Source: Chloroflexota bacterium
GTDB lineage: Bacteria > Chloroflexota > Dehalococcoidia > Lucifugimonadales > UBA3495
NCBI GenBank assembly: GCA_028875655.1
Contig: JAPPCX010000052.1
Coordinates: 1 to 37,926 of the forward strand
DNA: 37,926 nt
Direction of reading: 5' to 3'
Shown here: in pieces, positions 14,406 to 23,421 of the stretch
Numbering within the stretch: position 1 is the stretch's first letter
How the letters are laid out: every line of letters begins with the position of its first letter
Made by a program: the position numbers and the translations under genes
Notes under the pieces: model-generated
The model's database searches: none
What the model was told of the DNA's origin: nothing
What the model saw: the letters and a program-made list of their open reading frames with translations, nothing else

Positions 14406-15956
14406 TTACCTTCCTTCCTTGATGAACTCGGCGACGCGCTCGCCGATGGTCATGGATGTGACGTTGGTGTTGGCGCGGATGCAGTCGGGCATCACGCTGG
14501 CGTCGGCGACGCGCAGGTTGGTAACGCCCTTGACCTTGCCGAACTGGTCCACCACGGCCATGGGGTCGCTGTCCGGCCCCATCTTGCACGTTCCGGAGAT
14601 ATGCTGCGACGTAGTCACCTCGCGGGCAACCCAGGCGTCCAGCGCCTCGTCAGTTTCCAGGGCATCGGCCGGCGGCTCGATGCACTCCTGAATCAGGTTC
14701 TGGAATTCAGGGTGCTCGGCCAGTTGCATGCACAGGCGCACCGAGTCCCGAAGCCGCACCCGGTCCGACTCCTCCTGAAGGTAGTTGTAGTCCAGGAAGG
14801 GCTGCTGGTAGGGGTCGGTGGACTGCAACCGCATGTGTCCCGCGCCCGCCGCCAGCTGAATACCCGTGCTCATGCGGATGCCCAGCGGCACCATGCGGTC
14901 GCCGCCCCGGTTGATGCGCTCGGTGGCGAAGGACTGCATGCTGATCTTCATGTCGTTGCGCAGGTCCGAGCCGTCGGCGGTGTAGCGCAGGCACAGTTGC
15001 GAGCGCGGCGCAAAGCCGTCCAGCTCAACCTCGGGCTTGGTGCGCCAGGTACACCAGACGGTGGGATGGTCCCGCAGGTTCTGGCCCACGCCCGGCGCAT
15101 CCTGGATAACCGGTATCCCCATCTCGCGGAGGTGGTCCGCCGGCCCGATGCCCGACAGCATCAGGATGTGCGGGGACCCGATGGCGCCGCTGCTCAGGAT
15201 TATCTCGTCGGCCTCGGCGGTGAAAACCTCGCCGCCCGATTCCAGCTGCACGCCGGTGGCCTGGTTGCCTTCGAACAGGATCCGGTGCACGTGGCAGTTG
15301 GCCTTGATGGTGAGGTTGAGCCTGTGCCGGGATTCCGACAGGTAGCCCAGGTTGGTGCTCATGCGGATGCCGTTGGGGTTGTTGAACGGGGTCGGCCCAA
15401 CGCCATAGGAGTCGGGATGGTTGTGGTCCCAAGTCTCGGGGAACCCGGCGGCCACGCAGGCGGCGCTGAAGGCGTTCTGCGCCGGAAGCCACGTCTCGCG
15501 TCCGAAGCGGTGCATCACGATGGGCCCGTCGCCGCCGTGGAAGTCGTCGTTGCCGTAGTCGGTGTCGGTCTCGATGCGGCGGAAAATCGGCAGCAACTTG
15601 GTGTAGTTCCACTCGTCGTTGCCCTCGGCGGCCCAGCCGTCGTAGTCCTCCGGCACGCCGCGCAGGAACACCTGCCCATTGATGGCGCTGGACCCGCCGG
15701 TTACCTTGCCGCGCGGCACCATGATCTCATGGGATGTATCAGTCCCCTTGCCGACGAACTGCCAGTTGTGGTCGCTGACCATGATGTCGATTTCGGTGTT
15801 GTAGCCGAACTTGACCTCTTCCGGCAGGTGCTCGAACTCGGGATAGTCCGGCCCCGCCTCGATCAACAGCACGTGCTTGCTGTGGTCCTCGGTCAACCGA
15901 CTGGCGATAATCGACCCCGCCGACCCGGCTCCAATCACGATGTAGTCGTATTTCAT
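14406..15956 (-). CDS. GMC family FAD-dependent oxidoreductase
   Basis: A choline-dehydrogenase-like alcohol oxidoreductase of 516 aa. The FAD-binding Rossmann motif is YIVIGAGSAGSIIASRL at residues 5-21. GMC signature 1 is near GKVTGGSSAINGQVFLRG and signature 2 near SSGAIGSPHILMLSGIG. The catalytic region is SQHISGTCKMG (active-site His), followed by ANTNVTSMTIGERVAEFI. It oxidises an alcohol to an aldehyde; substrate unknown. The ATG at 15956 has AGGAG about 10 nt upstream and precedes the FAD motif directly. It is followed by the 17-bp inverted repeat. Confidence 0.93.
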   Translation of the reverse strand: MKYDYIVIGAGSAGSIIASRLTEDHSKHVLLIEAGPDYPEFEHLPEEVKFGYNTEIDIMVSDHNWQFVGKGTDTSHEIMVPRGKVTGGSSAINGQVFLRGVPEDYDGWAAEGNDEWNYTKLLPIFRRIETDTDYGNDDFHGGDGPIVMHRFGRETWLPAQNAFSAACVAAGFPETWDHNHPDSYGVGPTPFNNPNGIRMSTNLGYLSESRHRLNLTIKANCHVHRILFEGNQATGVQLESGGEVFTAEADEIILSSGAIGSPHILMLSGIGPADHLREMGIPVIQDAPGVGQNLRDHPTVWCTWRTKPEVELDGFAPRSQLCLRYTADGSDLRNDMKISMQSFATERINRGGDRMVPLGIRMSTGIQLAAGAGHMRLQSTDPYQQPFLDYNYLQEESDRVRLRDSVRLCMQLAEHPEFQNLIQECIEPPADALETDEALDAWVAREVTTSQHISGTCKMGPDSDPMAVVDQFGKVKGVTNLRVADASVMPDCIRANTNVTSMTIGERVAEFIKEGR

Positions 15957-16098
15957 GCGGATGCGCTCCTTGCTCCGCCGTACCCCGGCACACCGTACCC
16001 CGGTACAGATGTTAGGCGACGGCAATGGATTCAGCCGCCATGATATACAGGGCACTGTAACGGCGCAAGCGGGAGTGAGAACGCCGGACGGTTCCCCG

Positions 16099-16398
16099 TT
16101 AAGACGCTTGCCGCAGAGTTGCAGCCGGCTGGATTCCGGCGGTAAGGCTTTGCTTTTCCCGGTTCAACTCGCGGAAGTCGTATTCGGCTTGTAGCCCATG
16201 CCAGAATTGCTCGGACTGGCCGAAAAACGTGCCGAATCGAATCGACATCGCCGGCGTGATCGAGCGCTTGCCATGGACGATTTCGTTGATGGCGCGCGGG
16301 GCTACGCCAATCGCGCGGGCCATGGCATTTTGCGAGATGCCCATAGGCTTCAGGTATTCTTCCAAAAGGATTTCGCCGGGTGTGATCGGATTATCCAT
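16099..16398 (-). CDS. HigA/VapI-family HTH antitoxin, orphan
   Basis: A 99-aa XRE-type helix-turn-helix protein with the HigA hallmarks: [26 protein letters not shown], the [19 protein letters not shown] stretch and the terminal [11 protein letters not shown]. HigA normally follows the HigB toxin. Here the gene upstream is a complete SDR whose stop lies 7 bp before this ATG, and no HigB-like frame is present. It may now regulate its own operon (MBL-SDR-HigA) or neutralise a toxin encoded elsewhere. The ribosome site is weak, suggesting coupling to the SDR. Confidence 0.88.
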   Translation of the reverse strand: MDNPITPGEILLEEYLKPMGISQNAMARAIGVAPRAINEIVHGKRSITPAMSIRFGTFFGQSEQFWHGLQAEYDFRELNREKQSLTAGIQPAATLRQAS

Positions 16399-16405
16399 GC
16401 TCGGC

Positions 16406-17188
16406 CTAGTGCATCACCAATCCGCCGTCCACGTTGATGGTCTGGCCCGTGATGTTGCGCGCGCCGGGGCTGGCCAGGAACGCCGCCATCGCCGCGATGT
16501 CCTCCGGTTCGTTGGCCCGCCCGATGGGTATGTTCGATGCCCGCTGCGCCTGCAACTCGTCCACCGATAAGCCGGCCTCAGCCGCCCGCTGCTCCATCGT
16601 GGTGGTGGACATTGCGGTGATGGTTGAGCCCGGGCAGATGGCGTTCACGTTGATGTCGTAGCGCGCCAGCTGGTGGGCGGCGATCAATGTCATCGAGATT
16701 ACCGCGCCCTTGCTGGCGGCGTAGGCCGCGTTGGACGTGCCCCGATAGCCCTTGCCCGCGATGGACGCGATGTTCACGATGCGGCCGCCCTCGCCCTGGT
16801 GGATCATCTGCCGGGCCGTCCGCTGCATCACGAAGAACGCGCCCCGCGCGTTCACCCGGTGGATGCGGTCCCAGTCCGCCTCGGTGATGTCCATGATGTC
16901 CAGGTAACGGGTGACGCCGGCGTTGTTCACCAGGATGTCCACCCTGCCCAGCGAGCTTACCGCCTCGGCGATCACCCGGTCGATGTCGTCGCCGTCGCCG
17001 ATGTCGGCGGCAATGGCCACGCTCTGCCGCCCGGTTGCCCGCACGTCCGTCGCAGTTTCCTCCACGTTGTCGGCCATGATGTCCGTAACGGCGACGTTCG
17101 CCCCATCGTTCGCTAGCGCCAGAGCCGTGGCCCGACCCATGCCGCGCCCCGCGCCGGTAACCAGGGCTACCTTTCCTTCCAGAGACAT
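16406..17188 (-). CDS. SDR family oxidoreductase
   Basis: A classical short-chain dehydrogenase/reductase of 260 aa. The NAD(P)-binding motif TGAGRGMG is at residues 11-18, the NNAG motif at 88-91, catalytic Ser142, Tyr156 and Lys160 (YAASK), and the C-terminal [12 protein letters not shown]. Asp36 after the second beta strand (VAVTDI) suggests NAD preference. Substrate unknown. It sits 16 bp downstream of the MBL gene and 7 bp upstream of the HigA gene in one minus-strand operon. Confidence 0.93.
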   Translation of the reverse strand: MSLEGKVALVTGAGRGMGRATALALANDGANVAVTDIMADNVEETATDVRATGRQSVAIAADIGDGDDIDRVIAEAVSSLGRVDILVNNAGVTRYLDIMDITEADWDRIHRVNARGAFFVMQRTARQMIHQGEGGRIVNIASIAGKGYRGTSNAAYAASKGAVISMTLIAAHQLARYDINVNAICPGSTITAMSTTTMEQRAAEAGLSVDELQAQRASNIPIGRANEPEDIAAMAAFLASPGARNITGQTINVDGGLVMH

Positions 17189-17204
17189 GACATTTCCTCC
17201 AAAT

Positions 17205-18338
17205 CTACAACGTCCGCAGCAAATCCTGGTAGTTCTCCCGGCCCGTGCGCCGCAGCCGGTGGTCGTCGGTAACCTCCATGTCGCCGGAGTCCTCCAGCAG
17301 CTCGATGTGCGCCACCACTTCGGTCAGTGCCGCGAAGAAGTTGCCTCCCTCCAGCTTGCGCCGCTCAAACGTGAGCCGCGTCACGTCCTCCAGCGGCTGC
17401 GGCTCCGGCCCTGCTGTTACCAATATGCGACCCAGCCGGCGCGCGTGGAACCGTATCAGGTCCGCCGCCCGCTGCGTGGTCTGGAAGTTGAACTTGTGGT
17501 TGTTGTACAGCCGGTGCGCCGGCAGCACCGCCACCTCCGGCCCCAGGTCGGCCACCCGCTGCAACGACTTCAGGTAGGTGAGCAGCCCAAAGGAATCGTC
17601 CGGGTCCTGATAATGGACCGGCAGGCTGCCGAGCACCGCCCGGTTGAACGCCGTTTTCATCGTCGGGTGCGGGCTGATCTCCGGCAGCACGTGGTCGCCG
17701 GTGAACACCATGCCGCTGCCCGGCCCGTTGTCGATCACCGCGCAGATCTCGTCGGGCGAATGACCCGGCGCGTGCATGTACTTCAGCTCGCCCTGCTGCT
17801 CGCCATGCCCGATGTGATGCCCCACCTGGTGAGTGCGCCGCGACGCCATGTAGCGTTCGCGCTCCTCCGAGTTCGACGGGCTGAACCCGTTGGCCTTCGC
17901 CGTTTCCCACATCGCCTGGTGGATGGGCGACGACGCCATGAATTGCAGATCTCGCGGATCAAATGGCAGCAGCGGCTGGTAGATGTCGTGGGCCCACAAT
18001 TCCGCGCCCGACTGCTCGATCACCCGCGCCACGCCGCCATCGTGGTCGGCATGGCCGTGGGTGATGATGACCCGCTCGATGTCGCTGACTTCCAGGCCGC
18101 CCAACGCCATGCCCGACTTCAGCAGGTCAAACGACACTTCCGCTCCCGGGTCGATGAGGGTCAGTCCCTCGTTCTCGAAGATGTACGCCCAGGTCGGCCC
18201 GGTATGGGAATGTCCTTCCTGCGGCACCGCCACGGTGTGAATCGTTCGGCCGTGAGCATCCGTGAGGCGCAGGGTCATGCCGTTGCCGGCCGAATCGCCG
18301 TTGCGGAGGACATCCACCTCCGTGAAGTAGTCGGGCAT
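17205..18338 (-). CDS. MBL fold metallo-hydrolase
   Basis: A metallo-beta-lactamase-fold hydrolase of 377 aa, cytoplasmic. The metal-binding motif HGHADHDG is at residues 94-101, with further ligands likely in HAPGHSPDE and in the GDHVLPE segment. The long C-terminal helical region (about residues 280-377) resembles the winged-helix LACTB2-like extension found in thioesterase-type members. It opens the MBL-SDR-HigA operon; a TATAAT lies 54 bp upstream. Confidence 0.9.
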   Translation of the reverse strand: MPDYFTEVDVLRNGDSAGNGMTLRLTDAHGRTIHTVAVPQEGHSHTGPTWAYIFENEGLTLIDPGAEVSFDLLKSGMALGGLEVSDIERVIITHGHADHDGGVARVIEQSGAELWAHDIYQPLLPFDPRDLQFMASSPIHQAMWETAKANGFSPSNSEERERYMASRRTHQVGHHIGHGEQQGELKYMHAPGHSPDEICAVIDNGPGSGMVFTGDHVLPEISPHPTMKTAFNRAVLGSLPVHYQDPDDSFGLLTYLKSLQRVADLGPEVAVLPAHRLYNNHKFNFQTTQRAADLIRFHARRLGRILVTAGPEPQPLEDVTRLTFERRKLEGGNFFAALTEVVAHIELLEDSGDMEVTDDHRLRRTGRENYQDLLRTL

Positions 18339-18391
18339 CTGGGCTTTCCTCCTCTGGAATCCCGTGCTTGTGTCAGGGAATCCGGGACAGC

Positions 18392-18453
18392 ATTATACTC
18401 GGTAATCGCCGGCGGCGGGGCGCGCCGGCAACTATCCAGCCACCTGCTATAAT
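18392..18453. promoter_or_regulatory. Divergent -10 boxes for MBL operon and SDR gene
   Basis: Minus-strand TATAAT at 18397-18392 faces the MBL operon. Plus-strand TGCTATAAT (extended -10, hexamer 18448-18453) faces the SDR at 18498. Neither has a clear -35. Confidence 0.5.
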
Positions 18454-18497
18454 GCCGCCCAACAGGATCCGTGCGGCGTCAGTACAGGAGGTCCCAC

Positions 18498-19268
18498 ATG
18501 CGGTTGGAAGGCAAGGTTGCACTCATCAGCGGAGCGGCCAGCGGCGTTGAAGGCGAGTTGATGGGCTTCGGCGGCGCGGCGGCCCGCATGTTCTGCGACG
18601 AAGGCGCCAAGGTCGTCTTGGGCGACATCAACGCCGAGAGCGGCGAGCGTACCGCCGAGCAGATTCGCGCCGCCGGCGGCGACGCCACGTTCGTCAAGTT
18701 GGACGTCACCAACGAACAGGACTGGATCGACGCCGTCGCCGCCACCGTGTCCGCCTACGGAACCCTCAACGTGCTGGTCAACAACGCCGGCACCGGCGCC
18801 CGCTACACCGTTGAGGAAACCACCGAGGATGCCTGGGACGGCCAGATCGACGTCCACGCCAAGGGCACTTTCCTGGGCATCAAGCACGGCGTGCCCGAGA
18901 TGCTGAAGGCCGGCGGCGGTTCCATCGTCAACATATCCTCAATCTACGGCATCGTGGGCAGCCCAACTTCCACCGCGTACCACGCCGCCAAGGGAGCCAT
19001 CCGCCTGCTCACCAAGTCCGCAGCCATGCAGTACGCCGGCGACAACATCCGCGTCAACTCCATCCATCCCGGCTACTGCCACACGCCGCTGACCACCCGC
19101 AGCTACGACAACGAGCGGCATTTCGCCTGGATCAACGAGCGCATCCCCATCGGGCGAGTGGGCAACGCCGACGACATCGCCTACGGCATCGTGTTCCTCG
19201 CCTCCGACGAATCCTCGTACATGACCGGTTCCGAACTGGTCATCGACGGCGGCACCACGGCGCAGTAA
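18498..19268 (+). CDS. SDR family oxidoreductase with enlarged glycine-rich loop
   Basis: A short-chain dehydrogenase/reductase of 256 aa: NNAG at 95-98, catalytic Ser147/148, Tyr161 and Lys165 (YHAAK), and C-terminal MTGSELVIDGG. The cofactor loop is unusual. Instead of the compact TGxxxGxG it reads SGAASGVEGELMGFGGAAA, an insertion of about six or seven residues, matched by the shifted catalytic numbering. Asp43 suggests NAD. The start at 18498 has AGGAGG 6 nt upstream. It is monocistronic, downstream of an extended -10. Confidence 0.92.
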   Translation: MRLEGKVALISGAASGVEGELMGFGGAAARMFCDEGAKVVLGDINAESGERTAEQIRAAGGDATFVKLDVTNEQDWIDAVAATVSAYGTLNVLVNNAGTGARYTVEETTEDAWDGQIDVHAKGTFLGIKHGVPEMLKAGGGSIVNISSIYGIVGSPTSTAYHAAKGAIRLLTKSAAMQYAGDNIRVNSIHPGYCHTPLTTRSYDNERHFAWINERIPIGRVGNADDIAYGIVFLASDESSYMTGSELVIDGGTTAQ

Positions 19269-19279
19269 AACCCATCACC

Positions 19280-19356
19280 GTCATTCCGGCGAAAGAACAG
19301 CCTGCCCCGTGCCTGACACGGGGTCACCCCGTAATTGATACGGGGCCGGAATCCAG
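19280..19356. repeat. Composite nested palindromic repeat
   Basis: Outer arms GTCATTCCGG and CCGGAATCCAG resemble the dRS3-like family but lie far apart. Between them are two further hairpins with CCCCGT...ACGGGG stems (centred near 19313 and 19335). It fills most of the gap between the SDR and the membrane protein gene. Confidence 0.6.
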
Positions 19357-19392
19357 AATTGTCTGAGTTGCAAGACACGGAGCATATTCATA

Positions 19393-19860
19393 ATGGCGGT
19401 ATCCAAAGAAAGAGTGCTGTTCAAAGAGCACGGCGCGCTGGTCACCTACGAGCGGTTCATCGAGCCCCAGGGCAAGGAATACCGTATCGAGGACATCCTG
19501 TCCGTCGAGATGGAGATCGTCGAGGAGGAATCCGACCGCCCGCCCATCCGCTGGTGGCGCACCGTGGGCGGCGGCGGAATCATCGGGTTCGCCGTGGCCG
19601 CCGTTGGCGGATTCGCCGGCGCCTGGCTCACCATGGGCATCTTCGTGGTGCTGGTGGCGGTCGCCGTCACCTGGTGGGGCAACCGCATCCGCTCCAACAA
19701 GTTCAAGGTATATCACGTCATCGTAACCCTGCCCACCAACCGGGAAGACCGGCAGGAGCACCGCATCGTATCCTCCACCAGCCGCTTCTTCAGCGAACGC
19801 CTGAAAGTGGCGCTGGAACGCGCCATGATCGAACGCCCCGCACGCTACGAAAACCGGTAA
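19393..19860 (+). CDS. Small membrane protein, DUF6232-like
   Basis: A 155-aa protein: a soluble N-terminal beta-rich region of about 55 residues, two adjacent hydrophobic segments at about 59-95, and a C-terminal soluble region with another predicted beta domain and helix. The arrangement of an Ile/Tyr-rich opening, two membrane spans and a second PH-like half resembles DUF6232, with moderate confidence. Function unknown. Its stop codon is immediately adjacent to the stop of the convergent oxidoreductase gene (19860 against 19861). Confidence 0.75.
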   Translation: MAVSKERVLFKEHGALVTYERFIEPQGKEYRIEDILSVEMEIVEEESDRPPIRWWRTVGGGGIIGFAVAAVGGFAGAWLTMGIFVVLVAVAVTWWGNRIRSNKFKVYHVIVTLPTNREDRQEHRIVSSTSRFFSERLKVALERAMIERPARYENR

Positions 19861-20832
19861 TCAGCTCACGTCGATAACAACCTTCCCCACCGTGGCCGCC
19901 CGCACTGCCTCGTGCGCGCCGGCCGTATCCTCCAGCGGGAAGTGTGGCCCGTCCATGCCCACCAGTTCGCCCGACGCCAGCCAGCGGTTGGTGTCCTCTA
20001 CGCCGGCGGTCTTGGCCTCTTCCGGCATGTCGTACACCAGCACGTGGCGCACGTTGACGTTGCTCACGGGAAACTGGAACGGCGGCGCCGGCCCGTCTCC
20101 GGCCGCGTAAATGGTGATGCTGCCGCTCCGTTTGATGATCCGCTGGCTCACCGCGAAGTTGCCCGAGTAGTCCACCTCCACGATCAGGTCAACTCCCTCG
20201 CCATCCGTAAGCTCCAGGATGCGCGCGGCGGTGTCCTCGGTGCGGTAGTTCACGGTGTGGTGCGCCCCCGCCTGCCGCGCGATTTCGGCCTTGGCGTCGC
20301 CGCTCACCGTGCTGATGATGTTGGCCGCGCCGCCGTTCCGCGCCATCTGCAACGCCATGTTGCCCACGGCTCCCGCGCCGCCGGGCACCAGCACCGTCTT
20401 GCCCGCCACCGGCCCGTCGGCGAACACGCAGCGGTGCGCCGTCAGCGCCGGCACGCCCAGACCGGCGGCCAGGGTGAAGTCCACGTTGTCGGGCAACGGC
20501 GCCGCTCGGTTGGCCGGTTGCACCGTGTACTCGGCGGCGGTGCCAAAGGGCCGGCCGAACTGCGACTGGTACAGCCACACCCGCTCGCCGATGCGACTTT
20601 CCGGCACGCCGTCGCCCACCTGGTCGATGACTCCCGCGCCGTCCTGGTTGGGAATGACGCGGGGAAAGGCGGTGCCCGGGCCGGCGACCTGCCGGCGTTT
20701 CCAGTCCGACGGGTTCACGCCCGACGTTACGACGCGGACGCGCACCTCGCTCGGCCCCGGTTCCGGATCAGCCATTTCACCGAACTGGAGCACCGAAGCG
20801 TCCCCGTTTTCCTCATACCAGACTGCGCGCAT
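19861..20832 (-). CDS. Zinc-independent quinone oxidoreductase-like MDR protein
   Basis: An NADPH:quinone-reductase-like medium-chain dehydrogenase/reductase of 323 aa. The N-terminal GroES-like domain has SGVNPSDWKRR and NQDGAGVIDQVG. The Rossmann domain has VLVPGGAGAVGNMALQMA. The structural and catalytic zinc cysteines are absent, as in the QOR group. The ATG at 20832 has AGGAG 6 nt upstream. Likely role: reduction of quinones or enones; substrate unknown. Confidence 0.9.
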   Translation of the reverse strand: MRAVWYEENGDASVLQFGEMADPEPGPSEVRVRVVTSGVNPSDWKRRQVAGPGTAFPRVIPNQDGAGVIDQVGDGVPESRIGERVWLYQSQFGRPFGTAAEYTVQPANRAAPLPDNVDFTLAAGLGVPALTAHRCVFADGPVAGKTVLVPGGAGAVGNMALQMARNGGAANIISTVSGDAKAEIARQAGAHHTVNYRTEDTAARILELTDGEGVDLIVEVDYSGNFAVSQRIIKRSGSITIYAAGDGPAPPFQFPVSNVNVRHVLVYDMPEEAKTAGVEDTNRWLASGELVGMDGPHFPLEDTAGAHEAVRAATVGKVVIDVS

Positions 20833-20884
20833 GAAATCTCCTCTGTTCACCTGAAGAAGTGCGGATAAGAATACACGAACTCAC

Positions 20885-20911
20885 GTAGGGGCGAATAATC
20901 ATTCGCCCTTA
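20885..20911. repeat. GTAGGGGCGAA palindrome overlapping a stop codon
   Basis: A 27-bp near-palindrome with arms GGGGCGAATAA and TTATTCGCC-type sequence, a variant of the GTAGGGGCG family. It overlaps 20899-20911, so it supplies the last codons (KGE) and the TGA stop of the zinc peptidase gene. Confidence 0.65.
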
Positions 20912-22368
20912 CTACGCCGCCGCCGTATCAACGCCAACGCAACCAAACCCGCCGGCGCAGCCAGCAGCGCCAGGGATGCCAATTGTGTCGGGATGCCGCT
21001 TGACTGCTCAGGCGCCGCTCCGCAGCCTCCGCCCGACGACATGGCCGGGGCCGATTGAGTCGGCGGCGGCTTGGGGGTGTAGGTGGGTTCCGGCGCCGCG
21101 GTCGGCGTGGGCCGGCGTGTCGATTCCTGGGGCGTTGCGGCGGGACCCTGTGCCATCGCCGGCGGAGTCGTCGGCGTGGGCCGGCGCGTTGGCAGAACCT
21201 GCAGCGGCGGCGGCGGCGGTGTGGACAAATCCCTCGGCGCCAGGCCCACGCTCTCGCGCCATTTGTTGTCCAGCTCGGGTACGCTGACTCCGTACACGGC
21301 GATCAGCGCCTTCTCGAAATTGTGCGTGGTTCGGATGGTTGCGAAGAGCTCCGCCATCAGCCCGTGATCGTAGGTTTCCAGCATGTACGACGCTACGGCA
21401 TGGCCCTGGCCGTAGGCTCGCAGCGTTTCCTGCGGCGTCCCGGCGAACGTCCGCAGTCCGGCCAGCGGCGGCACTTGGTCGTTTTCCACCGCGAAGTCCA
21501 TGTAACGCTCGAACTCGCTGCTGGGCTGACGCTCCGAATACACCGCCAGCCCTTCGTTCAACCACAGGTGAACTTGAGAGTACGCGCTGCCGGCGGCGTC
21601 GGCCACCAGCAGGTGCGTGAATTCGTGCGCGGCGGTGGTCAGCGTGTTGTCGCCCAGGAACAGGTCTCTCTCTCCGTCCACCAGCAGCGTCCTTTCGTCG
21701 GCGAAGGCTTGGCCCAGTGTTCGTAGATGGCGGGCGGCGACTCGGGACGAGGGTCTCAGCGCCTCTCGCATATGATCGTAGTTCGAATAGACGACGATGC
21801 TCATGGGCTCGGTGAGTTCCACGCCCAGAATCGGGCCCATGTGCTGGTAGGTCTCGTCGGCCACCATGAGCACCGCATCGGCCCGAACCTCGGACAACTG
21901 GTCATACTGGTAGTAATAGACGTTGATCAGCCCCGATGATTTAACGTCCCAATCCAGGCCGGTGTTCAGATACACCAGGGTTTCCGGCTCGGTCTCAAAC
22001 TGCTCGCCGTCCACGGTGCGGATGTCGAAGTGATATTCCAGCCGGGTGCCGGTTGGAATGTACTCGTTGGATGTCTTGCTCTGAAACACCGCCTCCCCGG
22101 AGATGGAAGCGCCCGGCTCGAATTCCACCGTCCGGTACGTTCTCCGGCTGGACTGTCCCAGCTTCCGCACGTACACCCGTATCTCATCGATGTCGCTGGC
22201 GCTTTCCGCTTCGATGTAAAACCGCAGGCCATCGGGAAACCGGTTCTCAACCCCTTGCGTGCTAACTGTGATGGCGCCCTGCGCCGCCGATGGCAGCGGC
22301 AGCGCCAGGTAGAGGCACACGGCAAGGACGGCGCCGAGCGCGACGAGGGGGATTATGGGCTTCTTCAC
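20899..22368 (-). CDS. Surface-anchored MA-type zinc metallopeptidase
   Basis: A gluzincin-type peptidase of about 489 aa. A GTG start at 22368 is preferred: it gives MKKPIIPL, a standard signal peptide ending near LPSAAQG, and has AAGGA about 9 nt upstream. An ATG at 22389 would add seven residues. After a beta-rich N-terminal domain comes TTAAHEFTHLLV with the zinc-binding HExxH, and then LNEGLAVY with the third ligand Glu, 20 residues on. The C-terminus has a Pro/Thr-rich spacer, a GGGCG segment, a hydrophobic anchor and the basic tail RRRRSKG, suggesting attachment to the cell envelope. Its last codons are provided by a dispersed repeat. Confidence 0.87.
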   Translation of the reverse strand: MKKPIIPLVALGAVLAVCLYLALPLPSAAQGAITVSTQGVENRFPDGLRFYIEAESASDIDEIRVYVRKLGQSSRRTYRTVEFEPGASISGEAVFQSKTSNEYIPTGTRLEYHFDIRTVDGEQFETEPETLVYLNTGLDWDVKSSGLINVYYYQYDQLSEVRADAVLMVADETYQHMGPILGVELTEPMSIVVYSNYDHMREALRPSSRVAARHLRTLGQAFADERTLLVDGERDLFLGDNTLTTAAHEFTHLLVADAAGSAYSQVHLWLNEGLAVYSERQPSSEFERYMDFAVENDQVPPLAGLRTFAGTPQETLRAYGQGHAVASYMLETYDHGLMAELFATIRTTHNFEKALIAVYGVSVPELDNKWRESVGLAPRDLSTPPPPPLQVLPTRRPTPTTPPAMAQGPAATPQESTRRPTPTAAPEPTYTPKPPPTQSAPAMSSGGGCGAAPEQSSGIPTQLASLALLAAPAGLVALALIRRRRSKGE

Positions 22369-22502
22369 GCTGAACGTTCCTTGTGTCATTGCTTGCGGTT
22401 GTCGGTTATACGCGCCGCGACAAGTTCCGGACTTGCCGGCCGGATCCCGGCGGCGCCTGCGCTATTTCCAACGGTGTTGCGCGCCCGCTCGCGAGTCGTT
22501 CC

Positions 22503-22531
22503 TTGACCGGCGCAATGGCCCGCCCTACAAT
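22503..22531 (+). promoter_or_regulatory. Promoter of the MqnA-like/MetF-like genes
   Basis: TTGACC (22503-22508), a 17-bp spacer and TACAAT (22526-22531), 84 bp before the MqnA-like start. Confidence 0.55.
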
Positions 22532-22614
22532 CTTACCGTCGCAACGTCCCGATGTGTAGTGTTGCCCGGATGCAGGTCGTTGCCGATTACTCCAAGAACC
22601 GTGGTGGCTGTACC

Positions 22615-23385
22615 ATGCCCATAAGAGTCGGCCGTGTGCCGTACCTGGAAGCCGAACCTTTCTATTTCGATATGGAGCGACGGGGGATCGAGTTGCGGCA
22701 AACCACGCCCCGCGAACTCGGCGACGCCCTGGCTAACGGCGAACTGGACGCAGGCCCGGCCCACCTCTCCGACGCATTCCGTCTGGAAGACCGTTTCGAG
22801 CCGGTCAGCGGGTTCTGCTTCTCCACCCAGTCCCGCGCCGTGAGCGTATCACTGTATTCGCAACTCCCCATGGCAGAGCTGGGCGGCGTCGCCATCGGTG
22901 TTTCCGACGAGGACGTCACCGCCGCCAAGCTGCTGGAAGTCTTGCAGCGCCGCAAGTACGGCGTGGAACCCGGCGAGTTCGCCGTCCGGCCCGGCGACGT
23001 CATACGACCCGACGAATCCTTTGACGCCTTCCTGCTGATTGGCAACCGCGCCCTGCGTCGTCGTCGGGGCGCCCGCGGTTTCCCCCACCGCTTCGACCTG
23101 GGCGCCGAGTGGACCCAGTGGACCAACCTGCCCTTCGTGTTCAGCCGGTGGGTGATGCGTAAGGACATGGACGCCCGTGAAAAGGCGACCCTGGAAGACT
23201 CCCTGTACGTAGGCCTGGAGGAAGGCGTGGACGGCTTGTACCACCTCAACGAGCCCCGCGACGAGCTGCTGATGCTGCCCCGCGACGTGGTCGAATACGT
23301 CCAGGGCATCCGCTACTACGTGGGCCGGTCCGAGCAGCAGGCCATCGCCCGTTTTCGTGAGTACCTCGATGAATTAAACCACTAG
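22615..23385 (+). CDS. mqnA: MqnA/MqnD-like menaquinone biosynthesis protein
   Basis: A 256-aa protein that resembles chorismate dehydratase MqnA of the futalosine menaquinone pathway: IRVGRVPYLEAEPFYFDM at the start, LANGELDAGPAHLSDAF, then a periplasmic-binding-protein-like second half including LPFVFSRWVMR. MqnA converts chorismate to 3-[(1-carboxyvinyl)oxy]benzoate. I cannot fully separate MqnA from its relative MqnD without alignment. The ATG at 22615 is chosen because family sequence starts there; the ribosome site is weak. It is followed by the MetF-like gene after 87 bp. No other mqn gene is in the window. Confidence 0.8.
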   Translation: MPIRVGRVPYLEAEPFYFDMERRGIELRQTTPRELGDALANGELDAGPAHLSDAFRLEDRFEPVSGFCFSTQSRAVSVSLYSQLPMAELGGVAIGVSDEDVTAAKLLEVLQRRKYGVEPGEFAVRPGDVIRPDESFDAFLLIGNRALRRRRGARGFPHRFDLGAEWTQWTNLPFVFSRWVMRKDMDAREKATLEDSLYVGLEEGVDGLYHLNEPRDELLMLPRDVVEYVQGIRYYVGRSEQQAIARFREYLDELNH

Positions 23386-23421
23386 GCTTGTGACAAATAC
23401 CGTCATTCCCACCACCCCACC

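Noticed and set aside
14601-16043. Long plus-strand open frame opposite the GMC oxidoreductase
   Set aside because: Antisense shadow of a gene with clear FAD and GMC motifs; no start with ribosome site and no family.
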